A stretch of 64,000 nt of DNA, from NCBI GenBank assembly GCA_002387205.1, contig DGLA01000012.1:124001-188000 (forward strand), read 5' to 3'. The DNA is from Stutzerimonas stutzeri. Its GTDB lineage: Bacteria > Pseudomonadota > Gammaproteobacteria > Pseudomonadales > Pseudomonadaceae. Position 1 is the stretch's first letter, and each line of letters begins with the position of its first letter. The notes beneath the pieces were generated by a model. That model was given only the letters and a program-made list of their open reading frames with translations, was not told where the DNA came from and made no database searches. Of the stretch, positions 26,696 to 34,551 are shown piece after piece. Position numbers and translations under genes: made by a program.

Positions 26696-26773
26696 CCACC
26701 TATCCTGCGCTGACCGGTGGGGTTGGCGCAGGGCATTCCTGCTCGACACCGTAGAAGGGCTCGCCAGGCTCGG

Positions 26774-28450
26774 CTACTGATGTGACAACTCATAGCGCGC
26801 AACCCAATCGACGACCTGCACAGCTGGCATGGGCGAGGCAATGCCATAGCCTTGCGCCAGGTGGCACCCCATTCCCAGCAACATATGCCCCTGAAGATCA
26901 GTCTCGACCCCTTCGGCAATTACCTCCCGGTGAAACGTGCGGGAGAGATTGATGATTGCCTCGCATAGGGCAAGGTCGTCCTTGTCGTGCAGGATGTCGC
27001 GCACGAAGGACTTGTCGATCTTGATGGTCTGGGCTGGCAGGCGTTTCAGGTAGTTGAGAGACGAAAAGCCGGTACCAAAATCATCGAGGGAAAAGGTCAC
27101 TCCAATCCTCTGGCAATCGATCAGGCATTGGCTGACATGCTCGAGGTTATCGATAGCCGTGGATTCGACGATTTCCAGATCGAGCATGCATGGCGCAACG
27201 TCCGGGTGCATCGCCAGCAGGCGCTGCAGCCGAGCGACAAAGTCAGGCAGCTGGAAATGCCGCGCTGCGATATTCACGCTGATGGGCCAGTTATGCCCCT
27301 CGCCTGACCACTCGCGTATCTGCCTCAGCGCCTGTTCCATGACCCAATCGCCGATCTGGATGATGACATCGGTCCGCTCGACCGACGGAAGAAAGGCGGC
27401 AGGTGGCACCAATCCCATCTGCGGGTGCTGCCAGCGCAGCAGGGCTTCGAAACCGATGACCTTGCCGCTGCGCAGATTCACCTTGGGCTGGTAGTGCAGG
27501 CGCAGTTCATCATTCTTCAGTGCGCGTTGCACGCCGTCGATCGTCCTGAACGCGGCTTGGGTCTGGTTGTTGATCGATACGTCAAAGAAACGGAAACGAT
27601 TGCGGCCGGTCTGCTTGGCCTCGTACATCGCCTGATCGGCATGACGCAACAGGGTGTCCGGGCCCTCGTCATCTTTCGGATACAGGGTGACCCCGAGCGA
27701 ACCGGCGACCTTCAGCAGATGCCCGTCGATGTGAAAGGGCACGGCGATTACGTCGAGAATCCGCTGCAGTGCCGAGGGCAGCAGGGCTTCGTCGATCTGA
27801 TCCAGCAGGAGTACGAACTCGTCCCCACCCAGACGGGCTAGCAAATCTTCGGCACGCAACTCCCGCGTGAGCCGGTTGGCCACTTCAACCAGCAGCAGGT
27901 CGCCCATCGCATGGCCGTAATGGTCGTTCACGGCCTTGAACCCATCGAGGTCAAGGATGCATACCGCAAGTGATCGACCATGCCGCTGGGCCGCGGAGAT
28001 GGCCTGGTGCAGACGATCGTGGAGGTAGACCCGGTTGGGCAGTGCGGTGAGCACATCATGGGAAGCGCGCCACTGCAGTGCTTCGAGCAATTCCTGCTTC
28101 TCGGTGACATCGAAACGAATGGAGATGTATTTTTCGACCCGCTCCCCCCGGTCGTCGCTGATCGGCAAGATGGTGCTGTTTACCCAGTACAGCGACCCAT
28201 CCTTGCGGCGGTTGCAGATCTCGCCTTTCCAGATTCCACCGCTGGAAATGGTTCGCCAGAGATCGCGGAAGAACTCTGGCGGATGCTGTCCTGAATTGAG
28301 GATTCGGTGATTGGCACCGATGAGTTCGTCTCGGCTGTAGCCGGAAATGGTGCAGAACTGATCGTTGATATGGGTGATCGTCCCGCGCAGGTCCGTCTCC
28401 GAGTAGATCGCAGCAGCGTCCACGGCAGTCCGGTATTTGTCGTCAGTCAT
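26774..28450 (-). CDS. PAS-GGDEF-EAL cyclic-di-GMP enzyme
   Basis: 558 residues. PAS domain ~5-115 (ISGYSRDELIG, GEICNRRKDGSLYWV), GGDEF domain ~130-290 with intact LGGDEF near 205, and EAL domain ~305-550 with FEALLRW, EIVES, DDFGTGFSSLNYL and AEGVET, all catalytic residues in place. Both c-di-GMP synthesis and breakdown are therefore possible, with the net output decided by the PAS signal. No membrane segments: cytoplasmic. Convergent with the small membrane-protein gene and divergent from the DedA-like gene. Confidence 0.93.
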   Translation of the reverse strand: MTDDKYRTAVDAAAIYSETDLRGTITHINDQFCTISGYSRDELIGANHRILNSGQHPPEFFRDLWRTISSGGIWKGEICNRRKDGSLYWVNSTILPISDDRGERVEKYISIRFDVTEKQELLEALQWRASHDVLTALPNRVYLHDRLHQAISAAQRHGRSLAVCILDLDGFKAVNDHYGHAMGDLLLVEVANRLTRELRAEDLLARLGGDEFVLLLDQIDEALLPSALQRILDVIAVPFHIDGHLLKVAGSLGVTLYPKDDEGPDTLLRHADQAMYEAKQTGRNRFRFFDVSINNQTQAAFRTIDGVQRALKNDELRLHYQPKVNLRSGKVIGFEALLRWQHPQMGLVPPAAFLPSVERTDVIIQIGDWVMEQALRQIREWSGEGHNWPISVNIAARHFQLPDFVARLQRLLAMHPDVAPCMLDLEIVESTAIDNLEHVSQCLIDCQRIGVTFSLDDFGTGFSSLNYLKRLPAQTIKIDKSFVRDILHDKDDLALCEAIINLSRTFHREVIAEGVETDLQGHMLLGMGCHLAQGYGIASPMPAVQVVDWVARYELSHQ

Positions 28451-28653
28451 TGGCTAAACCACGCAAAGCGACGCTTATGGGCTCTAAATCATCACGGCCC
28501 CTTTGGGTTAATACTGACTCGGTGGGGCCGCAAAAGTGCAGCGTCAACGCGGATTAAGCTTGGTTCCTGCGCAAACAGGTGGAACGCGTCGCTTGGGGGC
28601 AACTCCGATGGGATAGGTACAGCGTGCCGCTGACTCATCAACTGGACCCACTC

Positions 28654-29244
28654 ATGCCTCAACCCCATCTGACTTCCGCACGTGCCTGGCTCGACCGACT
28701 GGACCGATCCCGCCACGCCATGCTGCTGCTGTTCCTGGCATCCATGATGGAAACCTTGCTCATCCCGATACCGATCGAGGTGATCCTGATCCCCTGGATG
28801 CTCTGTCACCCTCATCGCAAATGGCGTATCGCAGCTGTCGCTCTCGCTGGAAACCTTGCTGCGGCGACCCTGGGCTATTACCTCGGCGTGTTTGCAATGG
28901 ATCAGTGGGGCGACACCCTGGTCGCCATGTTCGGTGGTCAGGAAGCGTACGACGCTTTCGACCAGCAGTTTCGCCAAGAGGGGTTCAAGGCGATTCTGGC
29001 GATCGGGATCATTCCGATACCTTTCCAGATCGCCATGCTCGTCGCCGGAGCCAGCGGGTATCCGATCGCACTGTTCCTGGCTGCCGCCTGCGCTGCCCGC
29101 GGCCTTCGCTACTTCGGGCTTGCGCTGCTGATAAAGGTTGCCGGAAAGGCGGCGCTGGATCTCTGGAATCGGCACGCCAAGCCCATCGGCATCATCGGCC
29201 TGGTGTTGTTTGCCGTGTGGGTCTGGTTCGAGTGGTTCAAATGA
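28654..29244 (+). CDS. DedA/YqaA-type (VTT-domain) membrane protein
   Basis: 196 residues with the ATG at 28654 (MPQPHLTSARAWLDRLD); GTG at 28624 is possible. Membrane segments flank a conserved core IPIPIEVILIPWML and GYYLGVFAMDQWG, then GIIPIPFQIAMLVAGA, matching the SNARE-associated (VTT) DedA fold in which re-entrant loops carry lipids or small molecules. The two IPIP motifs are tell-tale. It lies 9 bases from the convergent UvdE gene. DedA proteins help envelope homeostasis; the specific role is unknown. Confidence 0.85.
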   Translation: MPQPHLTSARAWLDRLDRSRHAMLLLFLASMMETLLIPIPIEVILIPWMLCHPHRKWRIAAVALAGNLAAATLGYYLGVFAMDQWGDTLVAMFGGQEAYDAFDQQFRQEGFKAILAIGIIPIPFQIAMLVAGASGYPIALFLAAACAARGLRYFGLALLIKVAGKAALDLWNRHAKPIGIIGLVLFAVWVWFEWFK

Positions 29245-29253
29245 CTGGGGCGC

Positions 29254-30267
29254 CTATCCCATGTAGTCCCGGTGGAAATCGAGCGTCGCCAGGTTCTTGT
29301 CCTTGGCTTCGAACATGATGTCGAAACGATCGAGAAATTCTCGAGCGTAGAGGTTGGTCCAGCGATTCCACATGCGCTTGCTGTGGCTATAGAGTTCGCG
29401 CTTGTTTACTTTCGCCAGCAAGGCCGGCATCTCCAGCTTGTCGTCTGGCGAAAAGCCGGACTCCATCAGGCTCTCCGGTGGCTGCGAGTAGTGCATCGTG
29501 GGCCGCACGCCCCGCCAGCTGTCGATGATCCGTGCCACGCGGGAGGCGTGGGGATCGATGTAGTCGTCCTCGTTGATCCAGCAGTGATGGATGTCGAGCA
29601 CCACCGGCGCCAGGTCGGCCAGTTGCAGGCAGTCATCGACGCCGTAGGTCTTTTCCTCGTTCTCGAAGGTAATGCAGTTTTGCGCTTCCCGGGACAGTCG
29701 CGGCCAGATCGCACGGACCCCTTCGGCGCCCAGTCGGCCGGCGATGTGGACGTTGCATTTGAAATCCTGAAACCTCTGACCGAAGCCCATCATGCGGATC
29801 ATGTCGGCGTGATACTCGAACTCTGCCAGGCTGTTTTCGACCACCTGGGGCTTGTCCGAGCCGAGCACGCAGTACTGTCCCGGGTGGAAGGACAGGCGGA
29901 TGTCGAGCTCCCGGGCGCGATCGCCGATACGGGCGAAGTGCCGCTCGATCAGGCCGCGCACATCGGTCTGGCGATAGAAGTCAGCGGCCTCCGGGTGGCT
30001 GTAGAACGGCAGCAGATCACTGCTCAGGCGCAGCATGCGCAACTCGCCCGGTAGCGTTCCGACGTAGTTCAGAAGCCGTAATTGCGCAGCCAGGTTGTGC
30101 TTGATGATGCTATTCAGCTTTTCCCGAGCGACATCCTGCGTAACGCTGTTGAGCCAGCGCAGCGTAGTGGAGCGCGGATTGAAGGCCCGCTCGATGGTTT
30201 CCAGTTCCTTCAGCGACTCGCTGTGGCCGGGATGGCGGTACATGCAGGCAAAACCGATTCGGGACAT
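29254..30267 (-). CDS. uvsE: UV damage endonuclease, UvdE/UvsE family
   Basis: 337 residues, TIM barrel. UvdE cuts DNA directly 5' to UV photoproducts, an alternative to nucleotide excision repair. Telling blocks are SRIGFACMYRHPG, FHPGQYCVLGSDKPQVVENSLAEF, NVHIAGRLG, ITFENEEKTYGVDD, VLDIHHCWIN and MHYSQPP, giving the His/Glu metal ligands expected for the Mn-dependent enzyme. Start at ATG 30267 (MSRIGF). UvdE is well known in fungi, Bacillus and Deinococcus-like bacteria but less usual in Pseudomonas, so acquisition by transfer is possible. Confidence 0.9.
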   Translation of the reverse strand: MSRIGFACMYRHPGHSESLKELETIERAFNPRSTTLRWLNSVTQDVAREKLNSIIKHNLAAQLRLLNYVGTLPGELRMLRLSSDLLPFYSHPEAADFYRQTDVRGLIERHFARIGDRARELDIRLSFHPGQYCVLGSDKPQVVENSLAEFEYHADMIRMMGFGQRFQDFKCNVHIAGRLGAEGVRAIWPRLSREAQNCITFENEEKTYGVDDCLQLADLAPVVLDIHHCWINEDDYIDPHASRVARIIDSWRGVRPTMHYSQPPESLMESGFSPDDKLEMPALLAKVNKRELYSHSKRMWNRWTNLYAREFLDRFDIMFEAKDKNLATLDFHRDYMG

Positions 30268-30385
30268 GAACACCTACTTCGTAGCGGTAACCGGAAAGTC
30301 GGAGCTGCAGGCTATTCGATGTGGCGGGGCGACTGCAAAAGTATCCGGACGAGGCGAAGGCTCGGCTGGATACCTGTTAGCAAAA

Positions 30386-30412
30386 GGGGCCTGCGCAGGC
30401 TGCGAAGGCCCC
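30386..30412 (-). terminator. terminator after flavin monooxygenase gene
   Basis: GGGGCCT and AGGCCCC form the outer stem and CGCAG/CTGCG pair inside; on the minus strand TTTTGC follows. It lies 15 bases past the monooxygenase stop. Confidence 0.8.
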
Positions 30413-30426
30413 ATGGCTCTCTTAGT

Positions 30427-32256
30427 TCAACCGCAATGGAAGCTTGGTGCGAGCTTGTACACAGGCGTATCCAGCCCCTCGAAACGCGCCTTTAGCTGCA
30501 GCGCCAGGTACAGGGAATAATGCCGCGACTGGTGCAGGTTTCCTCCATGAAACCAGAGGTTCTGCTGCTGGGTTGGTTTCCACATGTTTCGCAGTTCGCC
30601 CTCGTAGGGCGCCGGGTCCTTGGTCGTACCGGAACCCAGCCCCCAGCAGCGACCGACCTTGTCGGCAACTTCTTGTGAAATCAGTCTGGCTGCCCAGCCG
30701 TTCATCGAGCCATAGCCTGTGGCGTAGACGATCAGGTCTGCCGGCAGGCGGCTGCCGTCGCTCAGGATCACCGCATCCGGCTCGATCCGCTCGACGTTGA
30801 GGCCTGACCCACTTTTGAGCCGGATGGTGCCATTGGCGATCAGCTCCGATGCCCCGACATCGATGTAGTAGCCCGAGCCGCGGCGGACATACTTCATGAA
30901 CAGGCCAGACTCGTCGTCACCGAAGTCGAGCATGAATCCCGCTGCGCTCAACCGATCGTAGAACGCCTTGTCGCGCTCCTTGACCTGCTCGAATGCCTGG
31001 CGATGAAACTCGGGCATCACCTTGTAGGGAATCGATGCGAAAAGCATGTCGGCCTTGTCCGTGGTCAGGCCGCTCTCAAGGGCCTCTTCCGAATACAGTG
31101 GGCCGAAGACGATCTCCATCAGCGAGTCGGAGCGCACGATGTGGGTGCTGGAGCGCTGCACCATGGTGACCTCGGCGCCGTTTTCCACCAGGTCGGCACA
31201 GATGTCATGGGCCGAGTTGTTGGCCCCGATGACCACCGCTCGTTTGCCGCGCCAGGCATCACCGCCCGGATGCTGGCTGGAATGGTGCTGCTGTCCGGCG
31301 AATGTTTCGGCACCGGGATAGACCGGCACATTGGGCACGCCGGACATGCCGGTGGCGAGGATCAGCTGCGTTGGCCTGAGCGTCATCGGCTTGCCGTCGC
31401 GCATCACTTCGACGGTCCAGCGGCCTTCCGCTTCGTCGAAGCTCGCCTTAACGCACTCGGTCTTCGCCCAGTAGTTGAGCTCCATGACCTTTGCGTACAT
31501 CTCCAGCCAGTCGCCGATCTGGTCTTTCGGGGTGAACACCGGCCAGTGTTCGGGAAAGGGCAGGTAGGGCATATGGTCATACCAGACCGGATCATGCAGA
31601 CACAGCGACTTGTAGCGTCCGCGCCACTGATCGCCGGGGCGCTCGGCCTTGTCGATGATCAGCGAGGGTACGCCAAGACGCTTCAGTCGGGCTCCCAGCC
31701 CCAGCCCTCCCTGACCGCCGCCAATCACCAGGCAGTAGGGCTGTTCGGTGATGCCCAGTGCCGCCTCTTCATCACGGCGTTTTTCCAGCCAGTTGCGCTT
31801 GTCCTCGCGACCATGGCCATGCTCGGCGCCCAGCGGCCGGCGGCGGCCGAGAGGCTCTTCGAATCCCTTGAGCTCGCGCATGGTGGTCAATAGCGTCCAG
31901 CACAGGCCGTCCTTCAGGCGCACGTAGCCCTTGCCACGTGCTACCTCGGTTTCCAGGCTGATCCAGCCCTCGAGTACGCCGTCGGCCAGGGTCGCTTCGC
32001 CTTCGAGCTTCCAGTTTTCCGGTTGGGTAGCTTCGAGGCGGGTCTCGAGCATGTCGCGAATACCGGCCTTGCCTTCCAGAGTGACCAGATTCCAGCTGAA
32101 CAGGACCAGATCACGCCAATGACAGTCCTCGGCGAAGAGCTCGAGGGTGCCGTCCACATCCCGCTGGGCGAGGCGCTGACCGAGACGGTCGACCCAGGCC
32201 GCGAGCTGGGCGGTCGGGGTCTGGGTAGGCGCCATGGTGTCGATACTGATGTTCAT
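30427..32256 (-). CDS. flavin-containing monooxygenase with NTF2-like N-terminal domain
   Basis: 609 residues. Residues ~15-130 form an NTF2/SnoaL-like domain (LFAEDCHWRDL), then a COG2072-type FAD/NADP monooxygenase: FAD loop GGGQGGLGLGARL near 179-191, the FxGxxxHxxxH sequence FAGQQHHSSQH near 319-329 (FMO/Baeyer-Villiger signature), NADP loop GANNSAHD near 344-351 and YATGYGS. It would oxygenate a ketone, amine or sulfide with NADPH. AAGGA is 7 bases before the start. A sigma54 promoter at 32341-32356 lies upstream, and the divergent sigma54 activator is the likely controller. Substrate unknown. Confidence 0.9.
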   Translation of the reverse strand: MNISIDTMAPTQTPTAQLAAWVDRLGQRLAQRDVDGTLELFAEDCHWRDLVLFSWNLVTLEGKAGIRDMLETRLEATQPENWKLEGEATLADGVLEGWISLETEVARGKGYVRLKDGLCWTLLTTMRELKGFEEPLGRRRPLGAEHGHGREDKRNWLEKRRDEEAALGITEQPYCLVIGGGQGGLGLGARLKRLGVPSLIIDKAERPGDQWRGRYKSLCLHDPVWYDHMPYLPFPEHWPVFTPKDQIGDWLEMYAKVMELNYWAKTECVKASFDEAEGRWTVEVMRDGKPMTLRPTQLILATGMSGVPNVPVYPGAETFAGQQHHSSQHPGGDAWRGKRAVVIGANNSAHDICADLVENGAEVTMVQRSSTHIVRSDSLMEIVFGPLYSEEALESGLTTDKADMLFASIPYKVMPEFHRQAFEQVKERDKAFYDRLSAAGFMLDFGDDESGLFMKYVRRGSGYYIDVGASELIANGTIRLKSGSGLNVERIEPDAVILSDGSRLPADLIVYATGYGSMNGWAARLISQEVADKVGRCWGLGSGTTKDPAPYEGELRNMWKPTQQQNLWFHGGNLHQSRHYSLYLALQLKARFEGLDTPVYKLAPSFHCG

Positions 32257-32340
32257 CCGCACGTCCTTCAGTGAAGTTCTTGTTATGCACGCGGTGCGCC
32301 TGTGCACAGCGTTATCTACATCGCGTTGCCCAGTGATCAG

Positions 32341-32356
32341 AGCAAAGGCCGGGCCA
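32341..32356 (-). promoter_or_regulatory. sigma54 (RpoN) promoter of the monooxygenase gene
   Basis: Reading the minus strand, TGGCCC-GGCCT-TTGCT fits the TGGCACN5TTGCW consensus with exact GG/GC spacing of 12. A transcript from about 32330 would have a leader of about 74 bases before the ATG at 32256. Confidence 0.8.
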
Positions 32357-32432
32357 TTCGCATGCGATGCCCGAGCCTGAGCGGGGTGAGCGGCCAGGTC
32401 GGTCCGTCGACCAGGTAGCGGCTGTTTCAGAT

Positions 32433-32460
32433 CTGACACAGTCAGGCGTGACAGTCTGTC
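32433..32460. promoter_or_regulatory. probable enhancer (UAS) of the sigma54 activator
   Basis: Two inverted repeats stand side by side: CTGAC-ACA-GTCAG (32433-32445) and GACAG-T-CTGTC (32450-32460). They lie about 100-130 bases upstream of the monooxygenase transcript start and about 90 bases before the activator start codon, the usual place for enhancer sites. Confidence 0.6.
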
Positions 32461-32545
32461 CCCTGTCCGAGACGGCATGCGGTGCGCCGTCGATTGGCCT
32501 ATGCTGGCGCAGACCGCTCCAGAAACAGCGCGGAGAACAACAACA

Positions 32546-34438
32546 ATGACGTCACCGCAGATCGCTCGGCATGCCCATCAGGTTCTCAGTTTCGGCGAGG
32601 GGCTGGACATAACCCATGGGCCAGCTTCTGACCCCGCCATCGCCCGGTCCTGGCGTCGGTGTCTGGACCAGCACCGGCTCGACCCAGGCAGCGCCCGGGC
32701 CACCTGCGTAGTCGAGCAGACGCGCTTGCGAGAGCATCGCCAGCAACTTGAGCAGGTGGCCAGCGTGGCCCATTGGCAGATGAACAGCCTGCACCAGCAG
32801 CTGGGTGGAGGTGGTCACGCCATCCTCTTGACCGACGCCCGAGGTGTGGTGATCGATAGCGTGTCCAGCGAGGCGGAGCGGCCGGAGTTCCAGCGCGCAG
32901 GGCTATGGCTCGGTGCAGTGTGGGACGAGGCCGTGGAGGGCACCAATGGTGTAGGTCTATGCCTGTTGGAACGCCAGGCGCTGACGATCTGCCGCGACGA
33001 GCATTTCCGCGGCCGCCATGCGACGCTGACCTGCTCGGCGAGTCCGGTTTTCGATCCGCAGGGCGAACTGCTGGCGGTGCTGAACGTATCTTCGGCTCGT
33101 GAGGAGCTGTCGCACCAGCGGCGCTTTCACACCATGGCGCTGACCAACCTGTCGGCCAAGCTGATCGAAAGCTGCTTCTTCCTGCAACACTGCGAAGGCG
33201 CCTACCTGCTGCGCTTTCATGCCCAACCCGAATACATCGGCCTGCTCAGCGAGGGCTTGTTGGCGTTCGATGGTGGCGGCCAGATCAGCGCTGCCAACGA
33301 CGCCGCGCTGAATCTGCTCGGCAGCCGCCGTGATGCGCTGCTGGGCCGGTCGCTGGAACAGATACTGGACATTCGGCTGGATGAGTTGCTGCAACGCGCA
33401 TCACCCCAGCCGGGCGCATGCTGGCCGCTTCGTACCGCTGGCGGTCAGCTGCTGCACGGACAGCTGCGCGGCCCGACGATGCGCGAGGTTCAGCCGGCCC
33501 GGCGGCATGTGGCGCCTATCCCGGTGGGGCTGTGTCTTCATGACCGGTCCATGCGCGCCGGCTTCGAGCGTGCGCTGAAAGTGCTGGAGCGAGATGTGCC
33601 GGTACTCCTGCACGGCGAGACCGGTACTGGCAAGGAGGCTTTCGCCGCGGCCCTGCATCGCGGCAGCTCTCGGGCGGACAAGCCTTTCGTCGCGCTCAAC
33701 TGCGCAGCCATCCCAGACACGCTGATCGAAAGCGAGCTGTTCGGCTATCGCGGGGGCAGCTTTACCGGTGCACGCAAGGAGGGCATGACCGGCAAGCTGC
33801 AACAGGCCAATGGCGGCATCCTGTTTCTCGATGAGATCGGCGACATGCCGCTGGCCCTGCAGACCCGGCTGCTTCGTGTGCTGGAGGAACGCGAAGTCGT
33901 GGCGCTCGGCGCAGCGTCACCGACCCCTCTGGATATACGTCTGATCAGCGCCAGCCACCGTGATCTCCAGGCGATGGTCGCGCAAGGTACGTTTCGTGAG
34001 GACCTGTTCTATCGCCTCAATGGCCTGGTGGTGAACCTGCTCCCGCTGCGCGAGCGCAGCGACCTCGACGCCTTGCTCGACCATCTGGTGGCCGAGGAAG
34101 CGAGCGGCGAAAGCGTGCAGCTGGAGCCGGGTGCGCGGCAACGGCTGCTTTCCTATGCCTGGCCGGGCAATGCGCGGCAGATGCGCAACCTGCTGCGTAC
34201 CCTGATCGCGCTGTCCGAGGACGGGCGCATCCTGACCTCGGATGTGAACGCGGTGCTGCCGCCTGCGACAACGGTGCTCGAGCCGGTGGCGGATCCGCTT
34301 GGCGCTGCCGAGCGCGATACGATCTTGACCATGCTGGAGACGCGGCAATGGCACATGAGTCGCGTCGCCCAGGAGCTCGGAATCAGCCGCAACACGCTGT
34401 ATCGCAAGCTGCACAAATACGGAATCCGCAGGCGTTAA
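32546..34438 (+). CDS. sigma54-dependent activator, AcoR-like
   Basis: 630 residues. A GAF-like sensor region (~55-210, with GTNGVGLCLLERQALTICRDEHF), a PAS-like stretch near 235-285, then the AAA+ domain with Walker A GETGTGKE near 357, the sigma54 contact motif written GSFTGA near 403, and FLDEIGDMPLALQTRLLRVLEERE (Walker B). The C-terminus is a Fis HTH (SRVAQELGISRNTLYRKLHKYGI). No receiver domain, so it senses a small ligand like AcoR/PrpR-type proteins. Divergent from the monooxygenase with its RpoN promoter, hence the probable activator. Confidence 0.92.
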   Translation: MTSPQIARHAHQVLSFGEGLDITHGPASDPAIARSWRRCLDQHRLDPGSARATCVVEQTRLREHRQQLEQVASVAHWQMNSLHQQLGGGGHAILLTDARGVVIDSVSSEAERPEFQRAGLWLGAVWDEAVEGTNGVGLCLLERQALTICRDEHFRGRHATLTCSASPVFDPQGELLAVLNVSSAREELSHQRRFHTMALTNLSAKLIESCFFLQHCEGAYLLRFHAQPEYIGLLSEGLLAFDGGGQISAANDAALNLLGSRRDALLGRSLEQILDIRLDELLQRASPQPGACWPLRTAGGQLLHGQLRGPTMREVQPARRHVAPIPVGLCLHDRSMRAGFERALKVLERDVPVLLHGETGTGKEAFAAALHRGSSRADKPFVALNCAAIPDTLIESELFGYRGGSFTGARKEGMTGKLQQANGGILFLDEIGDMPLALQTRLLRVLEEREVVALGAASPTPLDIRLISASHRDLQAMVAQGTFREDLFYRLNGLVVNLLPLRERSDLDALLDHLVAEEASGESVQLEPGARQRLLSYAWPGNARQMRNLLRTLIALSEDGRILTSDVNAVLPPATTVLEPVADPLGAAERDTILTMLETRQWHMSRVAQELGISRNTLYRKLHKYGIRRR

Positions 34439-34551
34439 CCGGCTGCATGACGCCGGCGCTCTTCGGCACGCCACTGCTCGTACGGCCAACAGGTGACGCC
34501 GGAAAACCCTTACCATATCAATCACCTGTTGATGCTCTGGTTGGTTTCCTG

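Larger units (their letters stand above)
32257..32545. other. divergent regulatory region, monooxygenase/sigma54 activator
   Basis: 289 bases between two start codons. It holds the sigma54 promoter for the monooxygenase and two short inverted repeats 80-105 bases upstream of it. No gene seen. The distances fit an enhancer-type activator binding between the promoters. Confidence 0.75.
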
